Shown here in pieces: positions 38,029 to 52,287 of a stretch of 64,000 nt of DNA (position 1 is its first letter; each line of letters starts with the position of its first letter). The DNA lies in contig OY783218.1 of the NCBI GenBank assembly GCA_963678705.1, forward strand, positions 14,704,152 through 14,768,151, in the 5' to 3' direction. The translations under genes and the position numbers were made by a program. Origin of the DNA: Panorpa germanica (taxonomy: Eukaryota; Arthropoda; Insecta; Mecoptera; Panorpidae). The notes below the pieces were generated by a model that worked only from the letters and a program-made list of their open reading frames with translations, was not told where the DNA came from and did not search any database.

Positions 38029-38236
38029 CAGAATCAAATGTAACTTCGCTTATCATAATCCATTTAGCAGCAAAAAATAACTGGAGCTTTACAAATCTTC
38101 CTACCCTGTGATGAAGCTTGATTGAAACATTCCTGGAATGCTCGAAGATTCTATCCTCCATTGTGTTGTATGTAATAGGTTCCCCTACGTAATATTCCCC
38201 TCCCACACTGAACATTATGTTAACATCGGAAAACAC
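38029..38236 (-). CDS. Ddr: DDR exon d: second half of the discoidin-like domain
   Basis: Residues 232-300 plus the first base of codon 301. The acceptor is TATTTTTCCAG at 38237-38238 and the donor GTAAGT lies at 38023-38028. Matches to the family include HHRVGRFVKLQ, with the vertebrate GRVARFLQ, and WIMISEVTF, with WLLFSEISF. One sequon (NVS, Asn 267) is present. In vertebrate DDRs this segment holds a bonded cysteine pair, one near the start and one in LQCRF. Here both positions are non-cysteine, so the disulfide appears to have been lost or never gained in this lineage. Confidence 0.93.
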
Positions 38237-41200
38237 CTGGAAAAATAGAAAATCACATGAAAATGTAAAGAAATATTACTTTTGTAGCGTGAAATAAATG
38301 TGGCATTCATGTTTAAACGTATATGTTATATAAATGTTACTTTCGTTTATTATTACTAATAAATATTATTGAAACTACTATCGCTAGAAGAGATCCTTCG
38401 CGATTATGACTACTACTAAAGAAAACTCAAGGTCAAGTTAAGCAAATTAAAAGAAAAACGATTTTCACTTTGTCCACTTTATTATATACCGCAGTATTAG
38501 TTCCTAGAATTGATTTTTTAATTATACTGTCCTTATTAATTATTAGTGTGTTTGGCAGAGAGGTTTTATTAATTAGCTACCTATGTATTTACTTATTAGT
38601 TTGGATTTTAATTATGAAAACTCCGACTATTTTAATTAATAAGTTTTCCAATGCTCTACAAGTTGCTACCTTAAAGTTATACTGTATTGAAAATTGTAAG
38701 TGGAACTTCATTTTATAAATCAGTGTGTCCAAAAGTTTTCCTTTTTGTCCTTTGTTTTTTATAAAAGTTTATTTTGAAATTTTAACGTCTATACCATATA
38801 TAAATGGAGTTGTAGTCGCATGCCGTATAAACCACATTAGACGGGGGTGTTTACAAATGTATGTTACACAATCTATAAAAAATATTAACATGTATGTATG
38901 TATATCATGTGGAAACTTTCTCGAAACAAATGCGTATATTATTGTAGAGAATAAAGCTCTTCTTGTAAACTCTGTAATTGCAGTAGTGTTAGTGTAGCAA
39001 GTAGAGCAATGTTTTAAAACCTGAACAAATATTTATATCACCCTGTTGTCAAACTTGTTTATTTCATTGTAAAAAAAATCCATATAAATGTTTATATCAT
39101 GAGAGCTTTTACAGGAAAGTATTTCTTTTTAGGTCAAAGCTCTTTATAATATACTGTATAAAAACACTTCTTATGTGGGATTTTCTGATGTTATACATTA
39201 AAAAGCGCAAAAAATAAGCACGTTCGAAAATGTCAAAAAAAATAATAGCGTTTTTAATGGTTTACTTTTATAAAACGCTGTAAAAATAGGTCAATTATAG
39301 TTTTATTCAACGAGTGGAATATTATATATACGCATTATCATTTATAAAATTGACAACTGGTTTGCTAACTTACATAAACCTTAAAGACACGCAATTTTGT
39401 TTATATTATTATGACTTTTAAGTTTATAAAATTGTTGTAGTTTTCATTGCAATAAACATATTTAAAAATGTACTTTTAGAACAAACAGAATTTATATGAC
39501 ATAAATCAATAAAAGTTCAATATTTTATTAAAAAAAAGTAACATATTTTACAAAGTTTATATATTATTTTCCTATAATATTAACTCACACAACCGTAAAA
39601 GTTTATAAGTCTATTTTATAGTGTTATGGCGTGAAAGATATTACTCATTTTCTTTTTCTATTACACTATAAAAGGAGTATAATAGTATTGTTATATTTCT
39701 ATGTATTGTTCTCATAACGAAAAACTTCACAAAGATTTTTATATAGAAAATATCTTATATTGCGATGATAAATATTGTAAGCACTAAAATCTGTTATATG
39801 TTTCAGTTTTTTTTTGTTTTATTTTCTTCATGTTATATATAATAACAGATAATTTTATATTATTATTATATCTGTTCAAGAATTTTATATGATAATCTTT
39901 ATTGCAAAGAAACAATTTTATAACAAATATTTGCTAAGGATATCAACAAATAAGAAGGACTAAGACTTATCCTTTTATGAGTATCGTAACTGGGTCTCCT
40001 GTAGGACTTTAACTGGTGGTTTGATAAATCGGAAATAAAAAAAAAATAATTCTCTTACTACATCAGAAGTGTGTCTAACCAATAACGGGCAATATGTTTT
40101 CACTGTTTGAGTACTTTCTTATAGCCCTATCTTCTGGATAAACATTTATTATTGTGTATATGTGTGTTCGTCTAATTAATCGGGTAAAAGGGCCATTTTG
40201 ACATTAACCCTTTGAACAAAAAACCACTGATAATTTTTGTAATTAACTTTATATTTAACATATACAAAGTTTCTGAAGTATCCTACCTTAATTATAAAAT
40301 AAAATGAATGAATCTATCAAAAAAGAAATTCTTCGCAATAAATACCAGTAATGTCACACAACTATTTCTGCTTCTATTATTATCCATTTAATTAGTGAGA
40401 GCAAACAGTGATGAAAAGAAAACCTGCTCGACTTTTGAGTAGCAGTAGTCAAACTTACAAGAAAGTATACACATACATTTGTAACTTTAAACGTATAGAA
40501 TTCATTAGCTTTTATCTTGATCTAGTTTGAAATCCTTTTGGATCTCTTGGACCAATTTAAATAGATGCTAGGGATGCTGTACCTAAGCAGTAGAGATGGT
40601 TAAATGTTACCAGCATATTATTACTAAAACTTGTAAGATAGAGATCTCGCTAATGAGAAAACCTTTTAAATTACATTACCTATCTCTTCCCCTAGTTTTA
40701 TATCAACTACGTCACGGCTTACATTGCAGTCCTACCTTCTCTGTATACTTATAGAACTGAGGATCATTTCATATCATATTTTAGTTTTAACATGTTACAG
40801 TTATACTCTTGTAGATTCAGATAGCATGAATGTTTAGTTCAGTTCAAAAATTTGTTAATAAATTAAAATGTTTAATTTACAGTTTTGGGTTCGATTCAGA
40901 TCGAACGGTTCGTGTACGTTGTGTATATTGATTCTGCAAAATTAATAGCGATTGTATTTTTGCCTAGAATTGAACAGTGTCTAAGAAACCCTGCCGTAAA
41001 ATGTGTACTTAATCTGAATACATAAGGCTACTAGGTAAAAACCCTGTAACGATTGGACTAAAAAGTAATTCAAGGCATTTTATAGTCAGTTCATGTGCAA
41101 AATAACATTAATCTATTTTTTTTATATAAATACTATTAAGAAACAAAGTGTGTCTCGCGATAAAACACTTGTTCAGAATATTCAATCAAGAAAAACAGTA

Positions 41201-42263
41201 CAAAAAATACACCAATACACCCTCTAATATAATTTAAAGGGTAGTTTTTTTTATCGAATTTTCCTCAGGGAAGCTGAATTCTAAAGACTAAAGTTTTTCT
41301 TATTTTTTTTAAAGCCTGTTGATCATTTTCGAAGCCATTTTACTTATATATTCAGATAACGTTTCACATTTTTTTTACTATGCTCCTCACTTCTCTCTGT
41401 TTCTGTCGGTTCTCACTAGACTTTCTTAGGTGTGAGAGTTAACGGCTATGCTAGAGTTTTAGTGCTGTTTTTTTTGTTTTATGGTAACTTAGATCTTAAT
41501 ATCCTCCCCTTTTTGTATTAGGGGTAGTGTAGTAAGTGAGAAACATGTTGTCACGTTATTCCATTATATTTCATTATGTCAACAATGTCAGAAGTGTCAA
41601 AGGTGTCATAACATTAACAAGATTAACGCGTACTTTATAAAAAAAAATGAACTTGAGCGCAGAATATAAATTACTCACATATTTCTACTTGATTATATAA
41701 TTTAATTATGACGTCAGTTTGTAAGGATATCATACAGCTAAGATTCTAACAATACCTTTGATAGCTAAGCATTAGAATATCAATTGAGAAGAATCTAGTC
41801 CTAAGTCTTAATGGTTGAAGTCTTGTAAAAATAAAAAAGTATTTAAACTTTAAATTCAGAAAACTCAACGTGACTAATATATACTCCTGTACCTCAATAT
41901 TACAGAAAATAATTAAGTATATCCCATTATCTTGTTCCACATTCTACACGCTTTACGCCAAGTTTAACCGCGTTATTATCACCAGTGCAAGCCTGTCGTA
42001 GATAGCACACGTTCGCCAAACAAAGCTTTTTTAAAAAATAACCTCTTTTTATTTAAAAATATATTGAAATTTAAAAAAACATCTTTGAATATGGCATTAA
42101 TATGTCAGACAAGTGTACGATGGAAGAGATAAGACATGTACGAGTATTTTTCATGTCAAACAAATTTCCACCACGAAGAGTTTCATGTTATTGGGGCGGA
42201 TTATCTTAAAAACTTTTATTACTACAGTAAATTTTATAATAAAAAATTGAAGAGAAAACGTAC
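38237..42263 (-). other. DDR intron between exons c and d
   Basis: A 4.0 kb phase-0 intron. The open frames at 38470-38718 and 38725-38997 lie back to back on the plus strand but show no known domain and look like chance. Nothing else was recognised. Confidence 0.85.
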
Positions 42264-42574
42264 CTGAACATCTTTGGTGAATAAATTATTACAGAAGACA
42301 TGAACAGCTGTAAATTCTCTGACTTTATCAAATTCAAAAGTGATTTCAATAGGTTTTCCATTTCGTGTATCGTTTTTCCAACCAACCCATCCTTGTCCTC
42401 TTTCGTTATCATAGTAGCTCATCTTAAAATTATCAGGTCCCACTTTTCCATCTGTGAGAAGCCCTAATCCGCGCTTCAGCTCTTGAGCCCAGTGTCCATC
42501 ATATGTAGCATCGTAAAACTCCCAGCCTGTGCCCCGTTTATCTCCTTGAGGCATAGAATAGCTCACGATGCCAT
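42264..42574 (-). CDS. Ddr: DDR exon c: first half of the discoidin-like domain
   Basis: Residues 128-231. It follows the previous exon across a short 300-base intron. The acceptor is TTTCACAG and the donor GTACGT. The split codon G|AT gives Asp and the exon continues GIVSYSMPQG, matching DGLLSY in vertebrate DDRs. Further matches are YDATYDG, GLGLLTDG, GWVGWKND and FEFDKVREF. AVHVFCNN matches the family's VHCNN segment. One N-glycosylation sequon (NDT, Asn 195) is present. The exon ends in phase 0 after KDVQ. This domain packs against the discoidin domain in known DDR structures and is not itself the collagen contact surface. Confidence 0.95.
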
Positions 42575-42874
42575 CTGTGAAACGTGTAAAGAGTTAAAGG
42601 AGGAACTGACGTACGATTCAGGCGAAATTAGAATATTTCATTAGTGCAGAGGAGACTGAAATATTTCTAGTAGAGAACCATTCTTTTCTTATTAAAAGAG
42701 AAAATTAAAACTGAATGAAAAACCCCATATGCTAAGCGATATTATGTTTAAAGTAAAAAAAGATTAAAGGTAATACCATCAAAGAAAACGGAAAAATACA
42801 AAAAGATTTAAATTTAAAGAAAACTGATAAGGAAAAAATGTCAGGAAAAATAAATACAAGTAGATAATACTTAC
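42575..42874 (-). other. Short DDR intron between exons b and c
   Basis: A 300-base phase-1 intron with a canonical donor GTAAGT and acceptor TTTCACAG. Confidence 0.88.
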
Positions 42875-43022
42875 CACTGTAATAACAGCCGTAGACTTCA
42901 ACCCTCATGCAGACGGTTCGTCTGTGATAGCTGTAAGGAAGGAACCGGATTTTGCTGGCCCAGATCGGAGGATCAAGTTCCTGCTTTGATTCTAAGTAGG
43001 TGTTTGTGTTTCCTTTGATTTT
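42875..43022 (-). CDS. Ddr: DDR exon b: end of the discoidin domain
   Basis: Residues 79-127 plus the first base of codon 128. It joins in phase 0 to the previous exon after a 12.2 kb intron. The acceptor is TTCTTACAG at 43023-43024 and the donor GTAAGT lies at 42869-42874. It closes the beta-barrel with DPPIWASKIRFLP and then CMRVEVYGC. The two cysteines (116 and 124) match the pair that bonds in vertebrate DDRs to the GAWC cysteine and to an N-terminal cysteine respectively. The latter would be in the missing upstream exon. The residue two before Cys 116 is Thr; it is Ser or Asn at this collagen-contact position in human DDR1 and DDR2. Confidence 0.95.
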
Positions 43023-46000
43023 CTGTAAGAAAAGAAGAAGAAGATTATTATAAAAATTAATTTTTAACATAATCATTATTATAAAACATCAAATAATCAC
43101 CGTTATGTAATATGAATAAATTTCATTCTTATAAAATCTTTGAGATTATGAGATACTTTTATGAGATTTACTCATTGTAAATATTATTCTGCGTGGTTGT
43201 GTACATCAATTTGTATATAAAACATAAATTTGTGTTAGTACATAATACTTTTAAGATACCTTTACTGGTATAATACATAATGTAATTGCAAAACGCAATA
43301 TAAAAATATACCATAAATGTATATTGAAACGTAATGTTGACGAAACATTTCCGAATGATATTAAATTGAAAAAGTCTTTTACTAAAAAAAGAGTAGGTAA
43401 GAAATATAGAGAAATTTATTTTAGAACAGTGATGACAAATAAACGGTCTTATTCTAAAAGTATGCTCGAAAAATTATTAATTTACACATTTTATAAAATA
43501 AGACAGAGTACGAAGAATGTGCAGTACAAATATTTAGGCTGATCGATTATAAGTGTTTGTGCCGGTTGCTGAACTCATAGTTATCGCAAAAGGTAGAAAA
43601 ATAACTAAAATAAAAATATTTAACTTTTAGCATAACTTTTTTAATAATACACAATAATCGTTTACGTAAAATATACATAATCATTTTCATTTTCATTCAT
43701 ACATATGAATATATTTTTAGGAAATTGCCATCACTGTTACGTTACACAATTCTATGGGTAATATAAAATACGACGGTAAAAAAAGCAATACCGTTCAAAA
43801 GGTAACTAAGTAAATATTTTATTTGGCTTCCGTAATCGCCCAGAAAAAGCACAACAAATGTAAAGATTGCTTACAGTTAACAAGATACAAGTTTCTTATC
43901 TAATATCAAAGACATACACACACACACATTTATACATATATACAAACATATGTATGTCGAGATCTAGAGAGATATACTTATAAAGTTGTTGGTTCGAAAA
44001 GCGTATGTTTAACTTTTGTAGGGAGTGAATTTAACAACTTTATTGAAATACAAAATACAATTTATAGTGTTATTGATATCAAAAGAGAAAAAGTAAGTTA
44101 TATATATAAGAAAATATTACTTTTTTATATCAAAATAGAAAATATTGTACATAACTGTCAACAATTGAAAGAAATTAACAATAGCTTAAATTCTTCTTTG
44201 TATATTAATATTTTGAAAATGAAAATAGGGGAGTAATACTTACAAAAGTATTAAAATAAATAATTTAAATATAATAATATAATAAATAATGTATCCGGGT
44301 TTGAATTACCATACACCAACAAATCTCAGAAGTGGGATTCTGTATAATGTTCCTCCACCCTTGTACCCCCGCTATATCAACATATTATATACATATAGTA
44401 ATAGACATATGTTGACTGACTGTCAAAATCTTTTACCACATAATATAAAAACCCTTTTATTGTTTTTATGTGTGTTCTAATGTATTAAAAAATCCAATTT
44501 TTTGTCATCAAGTTGTAACATTTTGCATAAGGGTTAGAAGTTGTCCTTTCGACCCTTATGAAACCGCTGTATAACATCTATTTTACGTATAGGGGTGGTT
44601 GCTTTCTCTGGCATCAAGGGAAGCATATATTGTGTGTACCCTTCCTTACATTGCAAATGATTCTACTCGAATATTCATGATTTTTTGAATATTGAAAAAA
44701 AAAGTTTTTACTAAAAAAAGTTTCTTTTGTGTGTTGAATTTATGATCAATCGATACTTCAAAAGGCTTAAACTCTACAAAGTTTCGCTGTAACATACAAA
44801 ATGCTTTGTGAACGTAAACTCAACATAATTGTAATGCTTTAAAAATAAAACCTACACTTACTAAAAATAAATATAAATTGTGACTAGTAGGTCAACATAG
44901 ACTAAATTATCCTACCCTTAAACACATTACTGTATTTAAGCCATACGTCTAAATTCGGTAACATATAAGACAGTAAAAACAATTTTAAATGTATTTTTAA
45001 TTGCGACCCCTGTCACCAGGGTTATAGCATAGAATTGAAACCTTTGTAGCTACCCTTAAATGCTTTTATATAAAGTCATGATGTTTTTAGATATACTTGA
45101 CTTTGGACATGAGACGGGACAGGGTAGCTTTCTGTTGACATTATCAAAACCCCCTTAGTTCCACCTCGCTCTTACACATATAATAAGGGATGGTATTGTA
45201 GTCTATAGTATTCTCTCTTTTCATACTTTATATATAAGCTATGTTTTATTTATATTTACTTTTAGATTTTGACCCCGGATAAATTTCTAAACTTGACAAT
45301 TAATGAGCTCCGCTGTGGAGTTCATTTACAATATTTATATTTAGAAATACTCGTATTGTATCGAGAATAAAATTATGTTTATTATGAATTTAGATGTTTA
45401 AAATTCTACTATTTAATAATTTTAAGTAAAGTTTAATAAGACTTGCCGTAAGTGTGTGTCTGCCCTTATGTTATAGTATCTATTTAAATCTTTAATTGTA
45501 ATTTGTAAACAGAATTCATAGGATTATTAAATACATGGACTAATTATAGTGAGAACATATATTTACAATGTATACCGACTAATAATGACTTCTCCCTTAA
45601 CTATCAAAAGTTAAAATTACAGCCCTCGCCTCGCTTTTAAAACCCAACAAAGTTATAGTCAATAATCCCTTAAAACGTTCTGAGCATACAGGTTGGTCTA
45701 GGGCTCAACTTAACCAATTTGTACGCGTTCAAGCGTGGAGTATAATCGATTGAATATAATCGTTAAAACAGTTTCCTCTTTAATCGTCAGTAAAGAATAA
45801 AGTTCATTTCTATTTCTAATGTCGTACTAGCAGGTCTAGAAACCTACTAAAAAGAATCCTAAATACAAGAACCAGTAAAAGCTCCCTTCCGCAAGTCCAA
45901 GTCCACATCTACATTTACCCCGTTAGAGCTTTTTGAGGGTTGGTTTCGAAGCGTGATCGCGTGACTTCTGTAAATTAAATGTGCGATCGAATGAACGGCA

Positions 46001-46857
46001 GGAGTGGCAGTGGCAAGAGAGAAGGGGCATGAGGTAAAGAAAGAGACGGGCACGGGATACTATAGTACCCATGGTGTAGGGTGGTAATTATGATATAGAG
46101 GGTTGTATTCTACCACCCTTATAAGTAGAACATCAAACAATACATTTACAATAAATGGAAAAGTCCAACGTAATGGAAAACCGCATAGCATATTGTAAGC
46201 TCAGCTTAGTGGGATCGTATCATAAAGTTGTCTCCTATGGAAATAAACCGGTGAAAACTGTTACCCAAGAAGAAAAATGGTTGGCAAGTGCTTCAATGGA
46301 AGAAACGCGACTGAAGCATTCTTTGAAGGACATAAATTAATGTCTAGTTCTAATGTACTGAGGGACGTGAGTTTATTTCTTTTTGCAAAGTTTGGTACCC
46401 TTATTGTTAAACATTATTTCCGAAAAATCTATCAGGTAAAATCATTTACGTAACAAATAACTTTGATTATGTTAGATAAGCCTCAAACACACGTAACTAT
46501 GTTTAGTAAGTTACTACTAGATCTCATTAATGTTATGTATTAATAACACAAATCAATAAGTGTCTTAAATATTAAAGAGAATATCAAATTTACAAGTTTT
46601 ATTTTTAAACCAATCGAATATAAATATAGATCGAATAAAAAATGAATTAAACTATTTATAAGATATTTGTTTAAGTAAATATTTAACGAGCTATTTTCGA
46701 TTACATCCCTGTGAACAAGGGCTGGGAACTTTAGCACATGAAGCATAAGGTATATTGTTAGAGTTATACTTATATATATCTACAGCGCCGAGGCGATCAT
46801 AATCCTTGCTGTCTGGCCAGGAAAGAGTTAAATAAGTACAACTTACCTTTATGTTAT

Positions 46858-46883
46858 AACTACGCCACGGTTTGGAACCACTG
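46858..46883 (-). mobile_element. Possible solo hAT terminal repeat
   Basis: On the minus strand this begins CAGTGGTTCCAAACCGTGGC, closely resembling common hAT inverted-repeat ends. No partner end was found in the preceding kilobase, so it is at best a fragment. Confidence 0.35.
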
Positions 46884-49800
46884 CAGAACTACTTTGGACA
46901 GGTAGAACAGTACTGTGACGCATGACGTGGATTATTTTTCATTTTAATTACTTATCGCGTATTTTATTAAATATTAATTTGTGATAGACGTGGTTTATAT
47001 ATAGAAAAACATTTGTCATAAATTTATTTTATACAAAATCATATACACAAATTTTAGATTAGTTGCTACGTCACCTCTTCTTCTTGTCACGTCTTGTCGC
47101 ATTTCTCACACAAGTAAAATAAAATTAACTTTAAAAATATTTATAATAATTATATAATGGATATTAATTAAGCAAGAGTGAAATAGATTCGCTTCGTAGA
47201 TTTTTATATGTTTTCTTTGTCTATCTTTATATAAAATCGTCCAATTCATTATTAGGACATCTCCGAAAATCGGACGAAAATTGGTATTTAAGTTGTACAA
47301 TTGTAAAACCTATTAAACTACTGCACGCCACTGCGTTATATACAGTATATTTATAAGAAACGGGCGCAATCCGGTGCTAATAACAAGACCATAATCGACA
47401 ATATAATCAACTAGAGCTTTTACCGTCAAAGATTTCAAAAGGGAAAAGGGTTAAACTGACGAGAAAAGCTTCCGATAATTAACTGTCACACATCAAAATT
47501 GTTTAAGAGTTTAGAGCATTGCAATAAACTCGTATCATATTGCATTTTGTTATAGATCTTCTCCTAATTATGTATTTGTTTCTTGTATAAAATATTTACC
47601 AACTTTTTTGATACCTACTACCACTAAAAAATGATTTCCAAAATCACGTGTAATATAGGATAACTTGCGAGTACTATTACGAGCTTTATCCATGTGATTA
47701 TTTTAGAGCTTTACTAGTAAGTGGCTTATAGAGTTTTAGGAGCTTACGAAACTTATTTTGAGCCAGCAGGACCTTTTGTATATAGGTTATAGATTATCAT
47801 TTTAACGTGTAGGATCGTTAATACATATTTTCTTGATAATCAAGGATTAAATTGGAATAATATATCACCGTATTGTGAATACACTAAATTAATACTTTCT
47901 TGTTGATTTTCCCTCTAAATTCAGTTGTATCTAGTGACAATTTTTATTCTCCCCACTTACGTAATTTACGATTTTATTAACCAGATATAAAATAAATTTC
48001 AGCTCAATATCAAATAGCATAGCCATAGCAAATCTTATGTAATAAATATTTTCAAAATCAATGCCAGACCAGTTTGCTGTACAACATAGCCCGAAGGCAC
48101 AATATAGTTAATTTGAACCTCATATGTCTCTACATGTTAGTAATATTGTATCGGCATGCACTCCCTCCGTTCACCCCCACACTCTCCAATAACCTCAAAT
48201 CCACCCTTTCTCTTACTCTGGCCACAGTGTAGGTGTTTCCCTGTAGTCGCGGCGTGATAATGGACAACATACAACTCTCTCTCTATATATTATAAGGTAA
48301 AGTGAGATAGCTTTATATAAAATATTGTATGTGAAGGTGAGATAAACGATAGTGAACCAGACATATTGATGAATACTACGATAGGCACGCGATCATGTCA
48401 CGTGTGCTATAAAATATACAGTGTGGATAAAAAAAGAAATGTATCAAACTATGTATTAAAAGTTAAAATAATATTTGAATATGTAAGAGTTTTATGACAT
48501 TTGAACCTGTCTGTACAAACATGTTATGTATGACTATGCGTGTTTGTCACATGCTATGAAATTATTATAGTAAAAAACTTACAAAAAATAGGGGCGGCAT
48601 TAAATAAATATACCTGTACTAATCTTGTGATAAAAGGAAATTAACTTTAGCGATAGAAAGATTAAATTTGTTTTTTTAAAAGTATACGTCTAGCTTTACA
48701 GTAGGTAGACAGGCAACTAAGTCAGCCCAAGTGAAAACGAATGCTGAAATTTTGCTTACAGATAATAGAATCCGAATAATTATAACCCTATTTACATCCG
48801 CGTTGCTAATACGTAATATTTATGTATCAGATACGAATTTCAAAGAACAAATAAAACTGTTTTGTCAGAAAGTATTACAGTACTTCAATTATCAAAGTAT
48901 TTTGTAATCCTGTGAGGTTTTCTCTTCACTTTGCGTGAGTTAAATTTATTTAATTATTTTTCAGATATTTCGTCGCTTTGTCTCACGCTACATACATACA
49001 TATTTATGTATATATGTCTTTATTTATGTAGTATATACGTAATATATATTCAAAATGGTAAAATAATATTGTTATCTTAATAATATAAGGTATATATTTT
49101 AGGTATAATTACAAAGGTGTGACATTTCCATACAGGTGTTATTTCATTATAAGAATTATAATACAACGTCTTATCTTCATTTAATAATCTTAAAGAGTTT
49201 TGTATTTGTTTATTTAATTTTATTTTTTATTTTCTTTTTTACTTTTTTTTTTATATATATTAACATTTTTATTAGAGTAATAAATTATATAAATTTGTTA
49301 TGAAATCTGTTTATTAATGTGAGAAAGTTCGCGCAGGTTCTAGTTATTTTCATACCCATTAAAATATTTATAAGGTCATAATAATGTCAGAGGTCATTAC
49401 TTTATTGCCTGATTTACTGATAAAGTATATTGTTAGACATTACTTTTCATTTATATGCTTCATTAGATGCGTTGTACATTTATATAAGAATTTAAATTTA
49501 AGTGTATGGACTTTTTGAAGAGCAATGTTATGAGTAACCTATCAACATAGAGATTTGTGATAAAGTACGAGTACTACAAAAAAATGCAGTGGTCTAATTG
49601 CAATGTAAGATAATAATACGACTCTTAGAATATCACCATATGTTTAATATAATTTTAACATCTCTTTTTTATATGCTTATCATAAGTAGTGCAAGTATCT
49701 TTAAATTCCTTATTGCTTACACATAATTAAGCTATGTCTGATACTGAAAAAAATGTGTTGTGCTGTTTTGTATGTTATGAATGGTATAATACAAAGAAGA

Positions 49801-52000
49801 TCGATCTATAAAATTTCATCCATTGTATTTTCGTAATCCCAATTAAAATCAGCTAATAAATGTCCACAAGAAAATTTCACAAATTTTTTAATTATTTAAA
49901 TATTTGATGAGAACGAACAAATATTATTAAGCTACAAGAATAAGATGCTTACATCCTTTTGTATTTTTAATCAGCACTTAAGAGAAGAGAGGTTTAATTT
50001 CTATTTTTAGATTAAGCTAGGTGAAGTACATTAAGTATTAATTCAGTCAATTAACAAACTTCAGTTATGTTTAATTTATGTACCGCTTTAGATAACACAA
50101 AGATATATTTACATTAGTGTTATATAATAAATATATACATTAAAATGTTTTAAAATAAGTACTTGCTTGCTTGATAAAAATACTTTGTACATTTTGAATA
50201 TATTGATCAATGTAAAGTTCAAAGTTGTAAAATAAAGGATTGAAGTAGTCCACAAAAAGTAGTATAACTATTTCTATATTGAAAGAATCAGCAGAATTCA
50301 TATAGCTACTATATTAAATAGCAATGGAAAGCAAAACACAAAAATAAAAGAAAGCATTTAGATTTATATGTACATTTCAATGAGAGCAGACCGTGAAACT
50401 CCGCCATAAAAATAGAAAGAATTGCACCACACAAAGATAGTAGTTTAAAAGAGGAAGCAATTATCAGATGCATTATTTCAAGAATAATGAATATATAGTA
50501 GAGTGAACCCTATGAATGTACTACGATAAAGATTATCCCATGGGATGGGGCTGGTTTCATTTACCGGTTAGTTTATTTCATTTTTATATCTTTCATTAAA
50601 AAAGGAATATCTTAAACGTAAAAGCTAACTTCAAGTAAATCATCTAAAATAATTTTAATTTCGTTTTTTGTTGACTTTTTTGATTGCATTTTAAAGTTGT
50701 GTGTGAGAAGAAAACTATATTTAAAGAAGTTGTCAGATTTGCTCAATATTTATACTAGAGAGATATTTTTATTTTAATGCCATCTCTCTGTAGGTTGTTG
50801 ACATAAAACGATGTATACAGTGTGTCTTAATTAGCAACAGCAGGCGCCAGCTTCTGCTTTTATTATAATTACATTAATAAAATACAACATAATTTTAATA
50901 ACCATAATAAGCTATCGATAAGGTCTTAAATAACGCTAATAAAATTAAACGGGCTGATATGAAATGAATATCACTAGTGCGGTAGGTTTATTAAAATATT
51001 TAGCTTTAAGTTTTTAGTATAACAAGGTATAAAAGTTGGCTCGGTCGCATGCTCGCTTATTTAAATTAAAATTAAATAATATAGATAAAATTTAATCGAA
51101 TATATTCTTTTGAATGAATTCACAGTATACGTTTAAATTTAACTGCTATAAACAAATGGTTTTTGTGCTAAAGATATAAAACAGATCTTGTATGTTTACA
51201 AATATTCAAGAAACTGTGTACTGATTGTACTTTAAGCGGCATCAAACAAAGGGTTCAAACAAAATGGATGCATCTCTCACTGGTGAAGAATTTCTTTGAT
51301 ATTAGTTTATATCTTAAGTCTGTTTAATTATATACAAAACTGTTTATGTTCATCCTTTATCGAAGGAATACCAACCAGTTCATGACGAAATAAAAAAAAA
51401 CACTTGACTAAGTACAAACACTCTTAAAAGTCAAATCTAGGTACAAATAAACTAAACTGTAGCATTCGTGGAACTGCTTTTGGTGGAGCTTTAAATAAAG
51501 TGACATTTTCTTTAATTTATAATTGTTTATTTTGTTAATAACAATTTATAAGTGTTTATTTGTTTATGGAAGTGTGCTTTTCTATTAGAAATAATAAGTA
51601 GTGTATATTTGTGTGTTACTTATGCTATGTATAGATATTTGTATATTTGTTTTAAAACCAGAACAGCATTTACCACGATAAAAAATTGGCAAAGTCTTAA
51701 GACGGTCACACAACTGTCTTTATTGTACAAAAATTGAAAATTTCAATAAAAAAAATTCAGAATAATATTCCATAATTATCTTTATCCGTGATAAAATCAA
51801 TTAATATAGTAGTATGCTTATAAACTTATGATATTTCAAATAGAATGACGATATACTTTGAGTTAGTTAATCATCGGTCCATTATGTGTATATTGTTGAG
51901 TTACGAAAAGGGTTATTTTATTGAATAATAAAGCCTGGTAATATCCATTGATTGGTTATTTAATTTTCAACCGAATATATGACAGGTATATTTCCTTCCC

Positions 52001-52287
52001 GAGTGGTGACCGGGTGTGACAGAATAGTCCCAATGTTGCTCATGCATGTCGTAAGAGGCGACTAAAATGGGTACCCAGTGCCTGGGGGTATAGCCGGGCA
52101 CCCTGCCCCTGGGGATTATATCAGGGGACTGGCCCTCCAGGTTGTAGGTTGGGTGTGGTGCTAACAACTCCACCCCGTGAAAAAAACCTTGTTACGAAAT
52201 CTCAAATAATTAAATCATTCGGAAAAATTCTTGAGAAGGCCAGGGCCCACCCAGGGCTGTCGAGCCACTGAAGAAGAAGAAGAAGAT
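52001..52287 (+). mobile_element. 3' end of a truncated non-LTR retrotransposon
   Basis: A GC-rich island in an AT-rich intron. It contains GTAAGAGGCGACTAAAATGG, CCTGGGGGTATAGCCGGGCAC, CTAACAACTCCACCCCGTGA and CCAGGGCTGTCGAGCCACTG, ending in a (GAA)n tail at 52269-52287. This arrangement resembles 3' ends of insect non-LTR elements with simple trinucleotide tails. The coding part is absent, as in 5'-truncated insertions. The clade is uncertain. Confidence 0.55.

Noticed and set aside
40885-40915. GGTTCGATTC, a tRNA T-loop-like sequence
   Set aside because: No acceptor, D or anticodon stem can be built around it, so it is not a tRNA.
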